Assembly: GCF_036173105.1 (NCBI RefSeq)
Contig: NZ_CP108053.1
Location: 682,001 to 746,000 of the forward strand
DNA from: Streptomyces sp. NBC_00287
GTDB lineage: Bacteria; Actinomycetota; Actinomycetes; Streptomycetales; Streptomycetaceae
DNA: 64,000 nt
Direction: 5' to 3'
Shown here: positions 18,194 to 25,836 of the stretch, one piece after another
Position numbering within the stretch: position 1 is the stretch's first letter
Layout of the letters: each line of letters starts with the position of its first letter
Program-made: the position numbers and the translations under genes
Notes under the pieces: model-generated
Seen by the model: the letters and a program-made list of their open reading frames with translations, nothing else
The model's database searches: none
What the model was told of the DNA's origin: nothing

Positions 18194-20566
18194 TCAGTCC
18201 GGCAGCTCCAGCCGTGTCGACTCCCCCGGCTCGATGACGACCGTGCGGTCTGTCAGCCGTACCTCGATCGGGGACACGTCGGAGGACGGGACGGCGATGT
18301 CCAGCTCGCGGCGCTCCAGGTGCAGCCGTACGCCCCAATTGCCTTGGTAGCGCACCGCGAAGCCGTACGAGGAGAGTTCCGGCAGCGGTACCGGGTCGAG
18401 CCAGAGCGCTCCGTCGCGGGTCTCCAGGCCGGTCAGTCCGCGCTGGATGAGGTCGAGGGTGCCGGCCATGGCGCCGAGGTGGATGCCCTCGCCGGTGGTG
18501 CCGCCCTGGACGTCGGCGATGTCGCCCTGGAGGGCTTCCTGGCAGAACTTCCATGCCTCCGCCCGCCGGGCACGGGCCAGCACCCAGCCGTGGACGAGGC
18601 CGCTGAGGGTGGAGCCGTGGCTGGTGCGGTGCAGGTAGTAGTCGACGGTGCGGTGCCAGATGTCGTCGTCGAGCGTCAGTCCCAACCGGTGGAACAGACC
18701 CCGCAGTTCGGCCGGTGCGAAGAGATAGCCGAGCATCAGGACGTCGGCCTGTTTGGAAGCCTGGTAGCGGTTGACGGTGTCGCCCTCCGCCTCCAGGATC
18801 CGGTCCAGGCGGCGGATGTCGCCGTAACGGTGCCGGTAATCCTTCCAGGGGAGCTCGGCGAGCTCGCCGTAGCCGTCGAACTGGCTGATGACACCGGCGT
18901 GGAAGGGCACGTGGAGCGTGCGGGAGACCTCCTCCCACTGCTCCAGTTCGCTCCCGTCGAGGCCGGTACGTTCGGCGAGTTCACGGCGCCGGGGTTCCGG
19001 CAGGGCGGCGATCAGTTCCAGCGCGCGGGAGAGCACCCAGGCGGCGGTGACGTTGGTGTAGGCGTTGTCGTCGAGGCCGGGCATGGTCGCGTCGGGATAG
19101 GCGTCGTGGTACTCGTCGGGGCCGACCACGCCCTTGATGCGGTGCCGTCGCAGGCTGTCGTCCCAGACGGCCGCGTCGGCCCAGAAGCGGGCGATCTGGA
19201 GCAGCATCTCGGCACCCTTGGTGTGCAGGAACTCCATGTCGCCGCTGGCCTCGCAGTACTGCCACACGTTGTACGCGATGGCCGAGCCGACGTGGAACTG
19301 GAGCCGGGAGTTGTCGGGCAGCCAGCGGCCCGAGCGGGGGTTGAGATGGAGTTGCTGGGTCTCCTCACGGCCGTCGCTGCCGCTCTGCCAGGGGTACAGG
19401 GCGCCCCTGCGACCCGCTGCCAGGGCCGAGGTGCAGGCCTGTTCCAGACGGCGGTGGCGGTAGCGCAGCAGGGCTCGGGAGACCTCGGGGAAGTGCAGGT
19501 TGAGGAAGGGCAGCACGAACAGTTCGTCCCAGAAGACATGGCCGCGGTAGGCCTCGCCGTGCAGTCCCCGGGCGGGTACGCCGACGTCGAGGTCGGCGGT
19601 GTGCGGGGAGAGTGTCTGCAGGAGATGGAACAGGTGCAGGCGCAGGACGTGGCCCGGTTCCCCGGCGACTTCGAGGGCGGCCCGGCGCCAGAGCTGGTCC
19701 CAGGACGTGAAGTGTGAGGTCAGCAGGTCGTCGAAGCCGGGCGCGCGGCCGACCCGGTCGACGGCGGCGTACAGCGGATCGCTGATGGCGGGGTCGCGCG
19801 AGGTGTGCAGGGCGACGATCTTGTCGACGGTGCAGGTACCGCCTTCGGTCAGCGTCAGGAGGGTGTGCTGGGTGGTGCGCCGGCTCTTGTTGCGGACGGT
19901 GACCAGCGCGTCGGAGGTCAGCCGGGCGGCCATGCCGATGCGGAGGTCGGAGGTGCGGGTACGGCAGCGCAGCCAGACGGTGTCCGGGGTGGCGGTGCCC
20001 GCGTGGACGTGGATCAGGTGGTGGCCGTCCAGGTCGCGGTAGCGCGGCACGCCGGAGTTGGTGACGCCGCCGTCGAGGGACGCCTCGACCTCCAGCTCGC
20101 CGGAGAAGCCCTCGGCGGTGAACTCGGTGCGCAGCGCGGCCAGATGAGGGTCCGCCATGTGCACGATGCGCTGCTGGCGCACCGTCAGGACGCGTCCCTT
20201 GCCGAGGTCGTAGCGGGTGTGCCGCAGCAGCATCCCGGAGGCCAGGAGCAGTTCCAGACGGTGCTCCAGCAGCGTGGCGGTGTCGGGCGTGAGCCATGGC
20301 CCGCCGCGCAGGCGGAAGCGCAGCGGCAGCCAGTTCGGGAGGTTGACCATGTCCTCGTTCTCGACCTGCCGCCCGGCCACGTCGGAGGTGAGCCGGTTGT
20401 AGCAGCCCGCGACGTAGGTACCCGGGTAGTGGATGTCGTCGGCCGTGCACTCCGGGAATGCGCCTCGGGTGGCGAAGTAGCCGTTGCCCAGGGTGCACAG
20501 GGACTCGCGCAGCCGTTCGTCCGCGGGCTCGTAGCCCTCGTACTCCCAGGTCCATCCCGCCGTCAC
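18194..20566 (-). CDS. GH65 glycoside phosphorylase (maltose/trehalose type)
   Basis: A 790-aa glycoside hydrolase family 65 protein. The catalytic acid is Glu485 in VVGPDEYHD; the family phosphate-site and sugar-binding regions are represented by LGNGYFATRGAFPE at the N-terminus, FWDELFVLPF in the middle and QADVLMLGYLF and LHRTSHGSTLS after the acid. Inverting phosphorolysis of an alpha-glucoside would release beta-glucose 1-phosphate. The upstream coupled gene encodes the beta-phosphoglucomutase needed to use that product, which argues for phosphorylase rather than hydrolase activity. Maltose, trehalose or kojibiose remain possible substrates. The GTG start at 20566 shares GTGA with the stop of the mutase gene, so translation is coupled. 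Confidence 0.93.
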   Translation of the reverse strand: MTAGWTWEYEGYEPADERLRESLCTLGNGYFATRGAFPECTADDIHYPGTYVAGCYNRLTSDVAGRQVENEDMVNLPNWLPLRFRLRGGPWLTPDTATLLEHRLELLLASGMLLRHTRYDLGKGRVLTVRQQRIVHMADPHLAALRTEFTAEGFSGELEVEASLDGGVTNSGVPRYRDLDGHHLIHVHAGTATPDTVWLRCRTRTSDLRIGMAARLTSDALVTVRNKSRRTTQHTLLTLTEGGTCTVDKIVALHTSRDPAISDPLYAAVDRVGRAPGFDDLLTSHFTSWDQLWRRAALEVAGEPGHVLRLHLFHLLQTLSPHTADLDVGVPARGLHGEAYRGHVFWDELFVLPFLNLHFPEVSRALLRYRHRRLEQACTSALAAGRRGALYPWQSGSDGREETQQLHLNPRSGRWLPDNSRLQFHVGSAIAYNVWQYCEASGDMEFLHTKGAEMLLQIARFWADAAVWDDSLRRHRIKGVVGPDEYHDAYPDATMPGLDDNAYTNVTAAWVLSRALELIAALPEPRRRELAERTGLDGSELEQWEEVSRTLHVPFHAGVISQFDGYGELAELPWKDYRHRYGDIRRLDRILEAEGDTVNRYQASKQADVLMLGYLFAPAELRGLFHRLGLTLDDDIWHRTVDYYLHRTSHGSTLSGLVHGWVLARARRAEAWKFCQEALQGDIADVQGGTTGEGIHLGAMAGTLDLIQRGLTGLETRDGALWLDPVPLPELSSYGFAVRYQGNWGVRLHLERRELDIAVPSSDVSPIEVRLTDRTVVIEPGESTRLELPD

Positions 20567-21303
20567 TTCGACTCCTCACCCAGCAGTTCCGCCAGATCTC
20601 GTACGACGATGTCGGCGCCGTGCCGGCGCAGCCTCTCCGCCGAGTCCCCCGAGGCGGCCCGGTCCACGCCCACCACGAGTGCGAAGCCGCCCCGCCTGCC
20701 CGCCTCTACGCCGGCCAGGGCGTCCTCCACCACGGCGGCACGGTCGGCGGGGACGCCGAGCCGGTCGGCGGCGGTGAGGAACAGATCGGGCTTCGGCTTG
20801 CCCGGCAGGCCCAGCCGGGCTGCCTCGCCGCCGTCCACGAGGACGTCGAAGAGGTCGCGCACACCGGCCCTGGTGAGCAGCTCACCGGCGTGCCGGGAGG
20901 CCGAGGCCGCCGCCACGGGCACCTGCGCCCGGCGCAGGGCGCGGACGAGTCGTACGGTGCCGGGGTAGGCGTCCACGCCGTGCTCGCGCAGCCGTCGGGT
21001 GAACAGTTCCTCCTTGTCGGCGGCGACGGACTGCACGGTGGCGTCCGACGTGTCGATACCACGGGAGGCGAGGAAGGCGGCGGCGCCGTCGAGGCGGGAC
21101 TTGCCGTCGACGTACCGCAGGTAGTCGTCCGCGAGGTCGAAGGGCCGTCGCTGCTCGGGATCCGCGGGCGGATGCGCCCGTAGGAAGGCGTCGAAGGCCT
21201 CTTTCCAGGCCGCCGCGTGCACCCGGGCGGAGTCGGTGATCACCCCGTCCGTGTCGAAGACGACGGCTTGGACGTCCGTCAGCAGGGGGGCGAGGGGCTC
21301 CAT
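20563..21303 (-). CDS. HAD-family beta-phosphoglucomutase
   Basis: A 246-aa HAD hydrolase-fold phosphomutase. The nucleophile Asp17 is in FDTDGVITD, with the general acid/base Asp19 two residues on. The cap domain has YLRYVDGKSRLDG, the substrate loop of beta-PGM enzymes; motif II is AAASASRH, motif III Lys is in GKPKPDLFL and motif IV is VVEDALAGVEAG. Converts beta-glucose 1-phosphate to glucose 6-phosphate. It is the first gene of a coupled pair with GH65, a classic maltose/trehalose phosphorolysis unit. ATG 21303 is the first start next to the HAD core. Confidence 0.93.
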   Translation of the reverse strand: MEPLAPLLTDVQAVVFDTDGVITDSARVHAAAWKEAFDAFLRAHPPADPEQRRPFDLADDYLRYVDGKSRLDGAAAFLASRGIDTSDATVQSVAADKEELFTRRLREHGVDAYPGTVRLVRALRRAQVPVAAASASRHAGELLTRAGVRDLFDVLVDGGEAARLGLPGKPKPDLFLTAADRLGVPADRAAVVEDALAGVEAGRRGGFALVVGVDRAASGDSAERLRRHGADIVVRDLAELLGEESK

Positions 21304-21669
21304 GGTCACTCCGGCCTCCGTCGGCTGCAGCGCGGTGCTCCATTCCACGGTCGCACGGGTGACGACCGGGCGACCGCAGGGGTGAGCCGCCCGGCCCTGG
21401 TGGGTCCGCGATTCGTGTGGTGTCCTGGAGGTGACGGAAAGGGCCTCGAACGGACGCGGAGAAGCGGCTTCGGACCGCGCACCGCGCAATCAGGATCCGC
21501 GAGAAGCGGATGGGTCCTTTCCGCCCTTTCTGGCTCGGCGACAACTTCTGTGCAGGAGCGACACACAGGCTGCACACGGACTGTCGAAAGCCTCGCTACG
21601 GTTCTGGCCGATCGATCCCACGCGTGAACATCGATCTCACGTGCGAACGCCGAGCCAGGAAGACCACGG
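21304..21669. other. 366-bp divergent intergenic region
   Basis: Upstream region for both the mutase-GH65 operon and the zinc-ribbon gene. It contains a hairpin ATCCGC-GAGAA-GCGGAT at 21492-21508 and the tandem 19-bp repeats listed separately. I see no gene here, and no convincing GGGAC-N-GTCCC-type DosR/DevR box. Confidence 0.5.
21611..21648. repeat. two tandem 19-bp direct repeats upstream of zinc-ribbon gene
   Basis: Units ATCGATCCCACGCGTGAAC and ATCGATCTCACGTGCGAAC match at 16 of 19 positions and lie head to tail, 21 bp before ATG 21670. The spacing of about two helical turns suits a dimeric regulator bound twice on one face. Confidence 0.6.
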
Positions 21670-22404
21670 ATGGACTACTGCTCCACATGCCGTCGGCACC
21701 TCAACGGTGCCCTGGTGTGCCCCGGGTGCGGCGCCTACGCCCCGGACATCGCTCCGCCCATGGCGATGGCTCCCGCGGCAGCCTCCGTCCCTGACCCGTG
21801 GCAGGACACGTATCCGCCCGTCGAGGAAGCGGCCGACGTTCCGTACGGGGAAACGGAAGCCGTGCCTGCCACGCCGCAGGGCCGGGCGGCACGGCGGCGC
21901 CAGCGGGCCCGCTGGAAGAAGAACCAGCGCAAGGCCGTGGTGGCCACCGCGGTCGCACTGGTCGGCGGCGGGCTGACCGTCGCCGCGATGGACGGGCGGT
22001 CCGGAGACCGGGCGCAGGCGGCCACGGCACCCGACAACACGGCGATGGGCGCCACCGAGGACCGGGCCACCGAGCCCGCTCCGGCGGCGTCGACACCGCC
22101 GGGCACGCGCCGCTCGCGGCCCGACACTCCTTCCGCCCGGCCGTCGGCCACCAACGCCCCGCGTGAGCAGGCCGTCGCCACCACGCCGACCAAGGCCCAG
22201 CCGCACGCCCCCACCTCTCCGGCGCCCACGGTGACCTCGGCCGCCCAGTCACAGGTCGTCCCCGGCATCACCGCCACGGTCCCCGAGCAGACGGCCACGC
22301 CCACACCCCCGGCCACCGAAGGCACGGCGACACCGTCGGCGACCCCCTCGCCCTCGGCGACCTCGCCGGCGGGGCTCTGCGTGCTCGTGCTGTGCATCAA
22401 CTGA
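21670..22404 (+). CDS. zinc-ribbon, single-pass membrane protein (SCO2400-like)
   Basis: A 244-aa protein. A zinc ribbon opens it (MDYCSTCRRHLNGALVCPGCG, two CxxC knuckles). It continues with a basic RRRQRARWKKNQRK stretch at about 75-88, one membrane helix (AVVATAVALVGGGLTVAAM) and a long extracellular Ala/Pro/Thr-rich tail ending CVLVLCIN. I recall this as the SCO2400 family of Streptomyces, function unknown. The terminal cysteine pair could form a disulfide or be lipid-modified; this is conjecture. The low-complexity tail suggests a cell-wall-spanning anchor. Confidence 0.8.
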   Translation: MDYCSTCRRHLNGALVCPGCGAYAPDIAPPMAMAPAAASVPDPWQDTYPPVEEAADVPYGETEAVPATPQGRAARRRQRARWKKNQRKAVVATAVALVGGGLTVAAMDGRSGDRAQAATAPDNTAMGATEDRATEPAPAASTPPGTRRSRPDTPSARPSATNAPREQAVATTPTKAQPHAPTSPAPTVTSAAQSQVVPGITATVPEQTATPTPPATEGTATPSATPSPSATSPAGLCVLVLCIN

Positions 22405-22433
22405 TCCCACGGAACAGGGCGTCGTAGGCAGGG

Positions 22434-23288
22434 TCAGTCGTTCCGGTACAGGCCCGTCAGCAACTCGATCGCCGCCTGAGTCGCCGGATGCGGATCGTCC
22501 CGCCACCAGCCCAGCCGTACGGCGATGGGCTCGGCGTCACGCACCGGGCGGTAGACGACCCCCGGGCGCGGGTACTGGTTGGCGGTCGCCTCGGCGGTCA
22601 TGCCCACGCAGCGGCCGGTGGCGATCACGGTCAGCCAGTCGTCGACGTCGTGGGTCTCCTCCGTCGCCGGGCGGGCGTCCGGGGGCCACAGGTCGGCCGT
22701 GGTCGTGCCCGTGCGCCGGTCGACGAGGAGCGTGCGCCCGCCGAGGTCGGCGAGGCGGACCGAGCGGCGCCGGGCCAGCGGGTCGTCGGCGGCCACCGCG
22801 CACAGCCGCCGCTCCAGACCGATGATCGCGGAGTCGAATCTGCGGTCGTCCAGCGTCCTGCGTACGACGGCCATGTCGCAGGCACCCTCCGCCAGGCCCG
22901 CAGTGGCGGAGTTGACGCGCACCAGCTGGAGGTCGGTCCCGGGGTGGGCGGCGGCCCAGCGGCGCAGGAAGTCCGGGGTGTGCCGGCCGAGGGCCGCCCA
23001 GGCGTAGCCGATCCGCAGGTGGCCGTGTCCGGACGTGGCCTCCCGGACCAGGTCGTCGACCTCGCCGAGCACCCGGCGGGCGTGCGCCAGTACGCGCAGT
23101 CCCGTCCCCGTGGGGGTCACCTCGCGCGAGGTCCGGCGCAACAGCCGTACGCCCAAAGCCCGTTCGAGGGAGGCGAGGGTGCGGGACACGGCCGCCTGGG
23201 AGACGCCGAGCGCTATGGCGGCATCGGTGAAGCTGCCCTCGTCGACGATGGCGACCAGGCAGCGCAGCTGGCGGAGTTCCACATCCAT
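22434..23288 (-). CDS. LysR-family regulator
   Basis: A 284-aa LysR-type transcriptional regulator. The winged helix is at the N-terminus (MDVELRQLRCLVAIVDEGSFTDAAIALGVSQAAVSRTLASLERALG), followed by the linker helix and a type 2 periplasmic-binding-fold effector domain. It is divergent from the EamA transporter by 68 bp, the usual arrangement in which the LysR protein controls export of the metabolite it senses. The ligand is unknown; amino acids are the commonest EamA/RhtA cargo. Confidence 0.93.
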   Translation of the reverse strand: MDVELRQLRCLVAIVDEGSFTDAAIALGVSQAAVSRTLASLERALGVRLLRRTSREVTPTGTGLRVLAHARRVLGEVDDLVREATSGHGHLRIGYAWAALGRHTPDFLRRWAAAHPGTDLQLVRVNSATAGLAEGACDMAVVRRTLDDRRFDSAIIGLERRLCAVAADDPLARRRSVRLADLGGRTLLVDRRTGTTTADLWPPDARPATEETHDVDDWLTVIATGRCVGMTAEATANQYPRPGVVYRPVRDAEPIAVRLGWWRDDPHPATQAAIELLTGLYRND

Positions 23289-23314
23289 GACTCAAGCGTA
23301 TAGATAGATCCGTG

Positions 23315-23329
23315 TACGCATTTTGCGTA
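23315..23329. promoter_or_regulatory. LysR-type palindrome in divergent promoter
   Basis: TACGCA-TTT-TGCGTA, a perfect dyad containing the T-N11-A arrangement of LysR recognition sites, sits 26 bp upstream of the LysR start. A TATAGAT sequence (23300-23306) nearby could be a -10 element. Likely operator for the adjacent LysR protein. Confidence 0.6.
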
Positions 23330-23356
23330 TGCGTCCGGCGACTCCACGCTGTCCGT

Positions 23357-24253
23357 ATGCGCACCGCAGCCGCCCCCGAGGTCGCCCTTCCCCAGCCGAA
23401 GTCCACGCCCGGCAGCCTCACCGGTGTCGCCACGATGGTCGCGAGCGGGCTGTCGAACCAGACCGGTGCCGCCATCGGTTCGCTCGCCTTCCCCGTGCTC
23501 GGTCCGATCGGTGTCGTCGCGGTACGCCAGTACGTCGCCGCCCTGGCCCTGCTGGCCGTCGGCAGGCCCCGGCTGCGGGCCTTCACCTGGCGGCAGTGGT
23601 GGCCGGTCGCGCTGCTGGCGGTCGTGTTCGGCACCATGAACCTGTCGCTGTACACCGCCATCGACCGGGTCGGCCTGGGGCTCGCGGTGACCCTGGAGTT
23701 CCTCGGCCCGCTCGCCATCGCCCTGGCCACCTCGCGGCGCCGGGTGGACGCCCTGTGCGCGGTGATCGCCGCGGCCGGCGTGATCGCCCTGATGCGGCCG
23801 CAGCCCTCCGCCGACTACCTCGGCATGGGCCTGGGGCTGCTCGCCGCCGCCTGCTGGGCGTCGTACATCCTGCTCAACCGCACCGTCGGACAGCGCGTGC
23901 CCGGCGCGCAGGGCGCGGCAGCCGCGGCCACGCTGTCCGCCCTGCTGTTCCTCCCGGTCGGGATCGTCCTCGTCGTACGGCAGCCGCCGACCCCCGCGGC
24001 AGTCGCGTGCGCCGTGACCGCCGGAGTCCTGTCCTCGGCCGTCCCTTACCTGGCCGACCTGCTCACCCTGCGCCGGGTTCCGGCACGGGCGTTCGGCCTG
24101 TTCATGAGCGTCAACCCCGTGCTCGCGGCGCTCGTCGGCCTGGTCGGGCTCGGGCAGGGCCTCGGCTGGGCGGAGTGGGCGAGCATCGGGGCGATCGTGG
24201 CTGCGAACGCGCTCAGCATCCTGACCTCGCGCGCGCCTCAGGTCGACGCCTGA
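23357..24253 (+). CDS. EamA/RhtA-like membrane exporter
   Basis: A 298-aa protein with about ten transmembrane segments in two EamA repeats (for example VVAVRQYVAALALLAVG, ALLAVVFGTMNLSLYTAI, LGMGLGLLAAACWASYILL and ASIGAIVAANALSILTS). Drug/metabolite transporter superfamily; RhtA-like members export threonine and homoserine. ATG 23357 is preferred, since the upstream in-frame ATG at 23312 would place the operator within the gene. Divergent from LysR. Confidence 0.92.
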   Translation: MRTAAAPEVALPQPKSTPGSLTGVATMVASGLSNQTGAAIGSLAFPVLGPIGVVAVRQYVAALALLAVGRPRLRAFTWRQWWPVALLAVVFGTMNLSLYTAIDRVGLGLAVTLEFLGPLAIALATSRRRVDALCAVIAAAGVIALMRPQPSADYLGMGLGLLAAACWASYILLNRTVGQRVPGAQGAAAAATLSALLFLPVGIVLVVRQPPTPAAVACAVTAGVLSSAVPYLADLLTLRRVPARAFGLFMSVNPVLAALVGLVGLGQGLGWAEWASIGAIVAANALSILTSRAPQVDA

Positions 24254-24279
24254 TTGATTGTTTGAGTTCCTCGGCGAAG

Positions 24280-25164
24280 TCAGCTCTCCTCGTCGAAGCT
24301 CGCGAAGTACGCGGCCGCCATGTCCTCGTCGCCGTGCCCCTGGGCGGCCGCGCGCTCCAGTCGGGCGGCGCCCGCGGCGGCGACGTCCAGGCGGATGCCG
24401 CCACGCTCGCCCGCCTCGACGATGAGCCGGGCGTCCTTGGCGGCGGTGGACACCGCGAACTGCGCCGGGGAGAGCCGGTCTTCGAGGATCAGCCCGGACT
24501 TGGCGCGCAGATAGCCCATGTCGAGCGGACCGCCCGCGATGAGCTCGAAGAAGTGCTGTGGGTCGACGTCGAGGGCGCGGGAGAGGGCGAGCGTCTCGCC
24601 TGCCGCGGCGGTGGCGGCGATGACCCAGCTGTTGGCGACCAGCTTCAGCCGGGTGGCGGTGCCCGCCGCGCCGTCCTCGCCGGTCCACACCGTACGGGCG
24701 CCGACCGCGTCGAAGACCGGGGTCACCTTCTCCCGGCCCTCGACCGGCCCGGCGGCCAGCACGGTGAGCTGACCGGCCTCGGCGGGCTGACGGGTGCCGA
24801 GCACGGGGGCGTCGTAGAAGGCGAGTTGGTGCTCGCGGGCGAAGTCGGCCAGAGGGGTGTGGGCCTCGATCCCTGCGGTGGTGGACTGCACCCACGCGGT
24901 GCCGGGGCGCAGGGCGGGTGCGGCCTGGCGCATGACGTCGAGTGCGGCGGGGCCGTCGTGCAGGATGGTCAGGACGACGTCGGCGTCCCGCACGGCCTCG
25001 GCGGGGCTGTCGACGACCAACGCGCCCTCGTCGGTGAGCGGTTCGGCCTTGGCGCGGGTGCGGTTCCAGGCGCGGACGGTGTGCCCGGCGCGCGCGATGT
25101 TACGGGCCATCGCGGCCCCCATGATCCCGGTGCCGAGCACCGCGACGGTGAGCTTGTCGGTCAT
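24280..25164 (-). CDS. beta-hydroxyacid dehydrogenase-like NAD(P) oxidoreductase
   Basis: A 294-aa member of the 3-hydroxyisobutyrate dehydrogenase/GLYR family. The Rossmann motif is VAVLGTGIMGAAMARNIARAG at residues 6-26; the substrate segment is DAPVLGTRQPAEAGQLTVLAAG (variant of the usual DAPVSGG); the catalytic Lys is in TRLKLVANSWVIAA. The AGQLTVLAAGP form is common in actinobacterial members of unknown substrate, including imine-reductase-like enzymes. Ends 26 bp from the convergent EamA gene. Confidence 0.9.
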   Translation of the reverse strand: MTDKLTVAVLGTGIMGAAMARNIARAGHTVRAWNRTRAKAEPLTDEGALVVDSPAEAVRDADVVLTILHDGPAALDVMRQAAPALRPGTAWVQSTTAGIEAHTPLADFAREHQLAFYDAPVLGTRQPAEAGQLTVLAAGPVEGREKVTPVFDAVGARTVWTGEDGAAGTATRLKLVANSWVIAATAAAGETLALSRALDVDPQHFFELIAGGPLDMGYLRAKSGLILEDRLSPAQFAVSTAAKDARLIVEAGERGGIRLDVAAAGAARLERAAAQGHGDEDMAAAYFASFDEES

Positions 25165-25199
25165 GACGTTCGCCTTCCTGTGTCTTCTCGGGTACCGCG

Positions 25200-25397
25200 T
25201 CAGCGGAGGGCGGCGCGGACCAGACCGTCCAGCCAGGCCTGGTGGCCGTTGAGCATCGGGTTCGGCCGCTCCTCGGCCAGGGCCGCGGCGGGCTCGCCGA
25301 GTTGAGTCTCCTGGGTGAGGATCCGTACCCGGCCACCGGGAAGATCCTCCACCAGCCAGGCGTCCAGCACATCGAGCCGCTCCGCGGGCCGCGGTTC
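25200..25397 (-). pseudogene. C-terminal remnant of an SRPBCC-domain protein
   Basis: The minus strand reads ERLDVLDAWLVEDLPGG, then VRILTQETQLGEPAAALAEE, then NPMLNGHQAWLDGLVRAALR and stops at TGA (25202-25200). This is the C-terminal end of SRPBCC/polyketide-cyclase-like proteins that typically follow an ArsR gene. Upstream the frame runs into the end of ArsR and becomes nonsense, so roughly the first two thirds of a normal protein are missing. The ArsR stop lies at the junction, which suggests a deletion between the two genes. Probably not expressed as a functional protein. Confidence 0.7.
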
Positions 25398-25728
25398 AGC
25401 CCCGCAGCACCAGGTCCAGCAGCCCGGGAAAGCGCTCCTCGAACTCCTCGCGCCGCAGCCGGTTCACCCGCTTCGGCCCCTCGTCCCGCTGCTCGACCAA
25501 CCCCGCGCCACGCAGCACCGAGAAGTGGTGGCTGAGCGCGGCCTTGCCGACCGGCACATCGAAGCTGCCACAACTGCGCGACCAGTCGGCGGAGCCCGCC
25601 AGCTCGCGGATGAGCTGCATGCGCACCGGGTCGGCGACCGCGGACAGCGCGGTCTGGACGGAGACGTCGTCGGGATCCGTGTGCACCGGTGCGGCGCGAT
25701 GACTGCCGCCGGCCGCCTGGTTCGCCAT
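25396..25728 (-). CDS. ArsR-family regulator
   Basis: A 110-aa winged-helix repressor. The core reads SAVADPVRMQLIRELAG, then VGKAALSHHFSVLRGAGLVEQRDEG and a C-terminal RREEFEERFPGLLDLVL. There are no cysteine metal-binding motifs in the recognition helix (its one Cys is in RSCGSF), so it belongs to the non-metal ArsR group often paired with SRPBCC or quinone oxidoreductase genes. Divergent from the oxidoreductase at 25837, with a cluster of matching half-sites between. Confidence 0.92.
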   Translation of the reverse strand: MANQAAGGSHRAAPVHTDPDDVSVQTALSAVADPVRMQLIRELAGSADWSRSCGSFDVPVGKAALSHHFSVLRGAGLVEQRDEGPKRVNRLRREEFEERFPGLLDLVLRG

Positions 25729-25752
25729 GCCTCGCTCCCCATGTCACTTGCT

Positions 25753-25817
25753 GAGTGTTCGATCCGTATCTTACAGTCCAGGTGTTCGCTTCCGATTGAA
25801 CACTCGCCCGAACACTT
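25753..25817. promoter_or_regulatory. four-half-site operator, ArsR/quinone oxidoreductase
   Basis: Four copies of one heptamer lie in the 108-bp divergent region: GTGTTCG at 25755 and 25782, and the reverse TGAACAC/CGAACAC at 25798 and 25809. The outer arms extend to GAGTGTTCGATC (25753-25764) and GATTGAACACTC (25794-25805), 11 of 12 complementary. Probable binding region of the adjacent ArsR protein controlling both directions. Confidence 0.65.
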
Positions 25818-25836
25818 CACAGAAGGGCCCGTTCCC

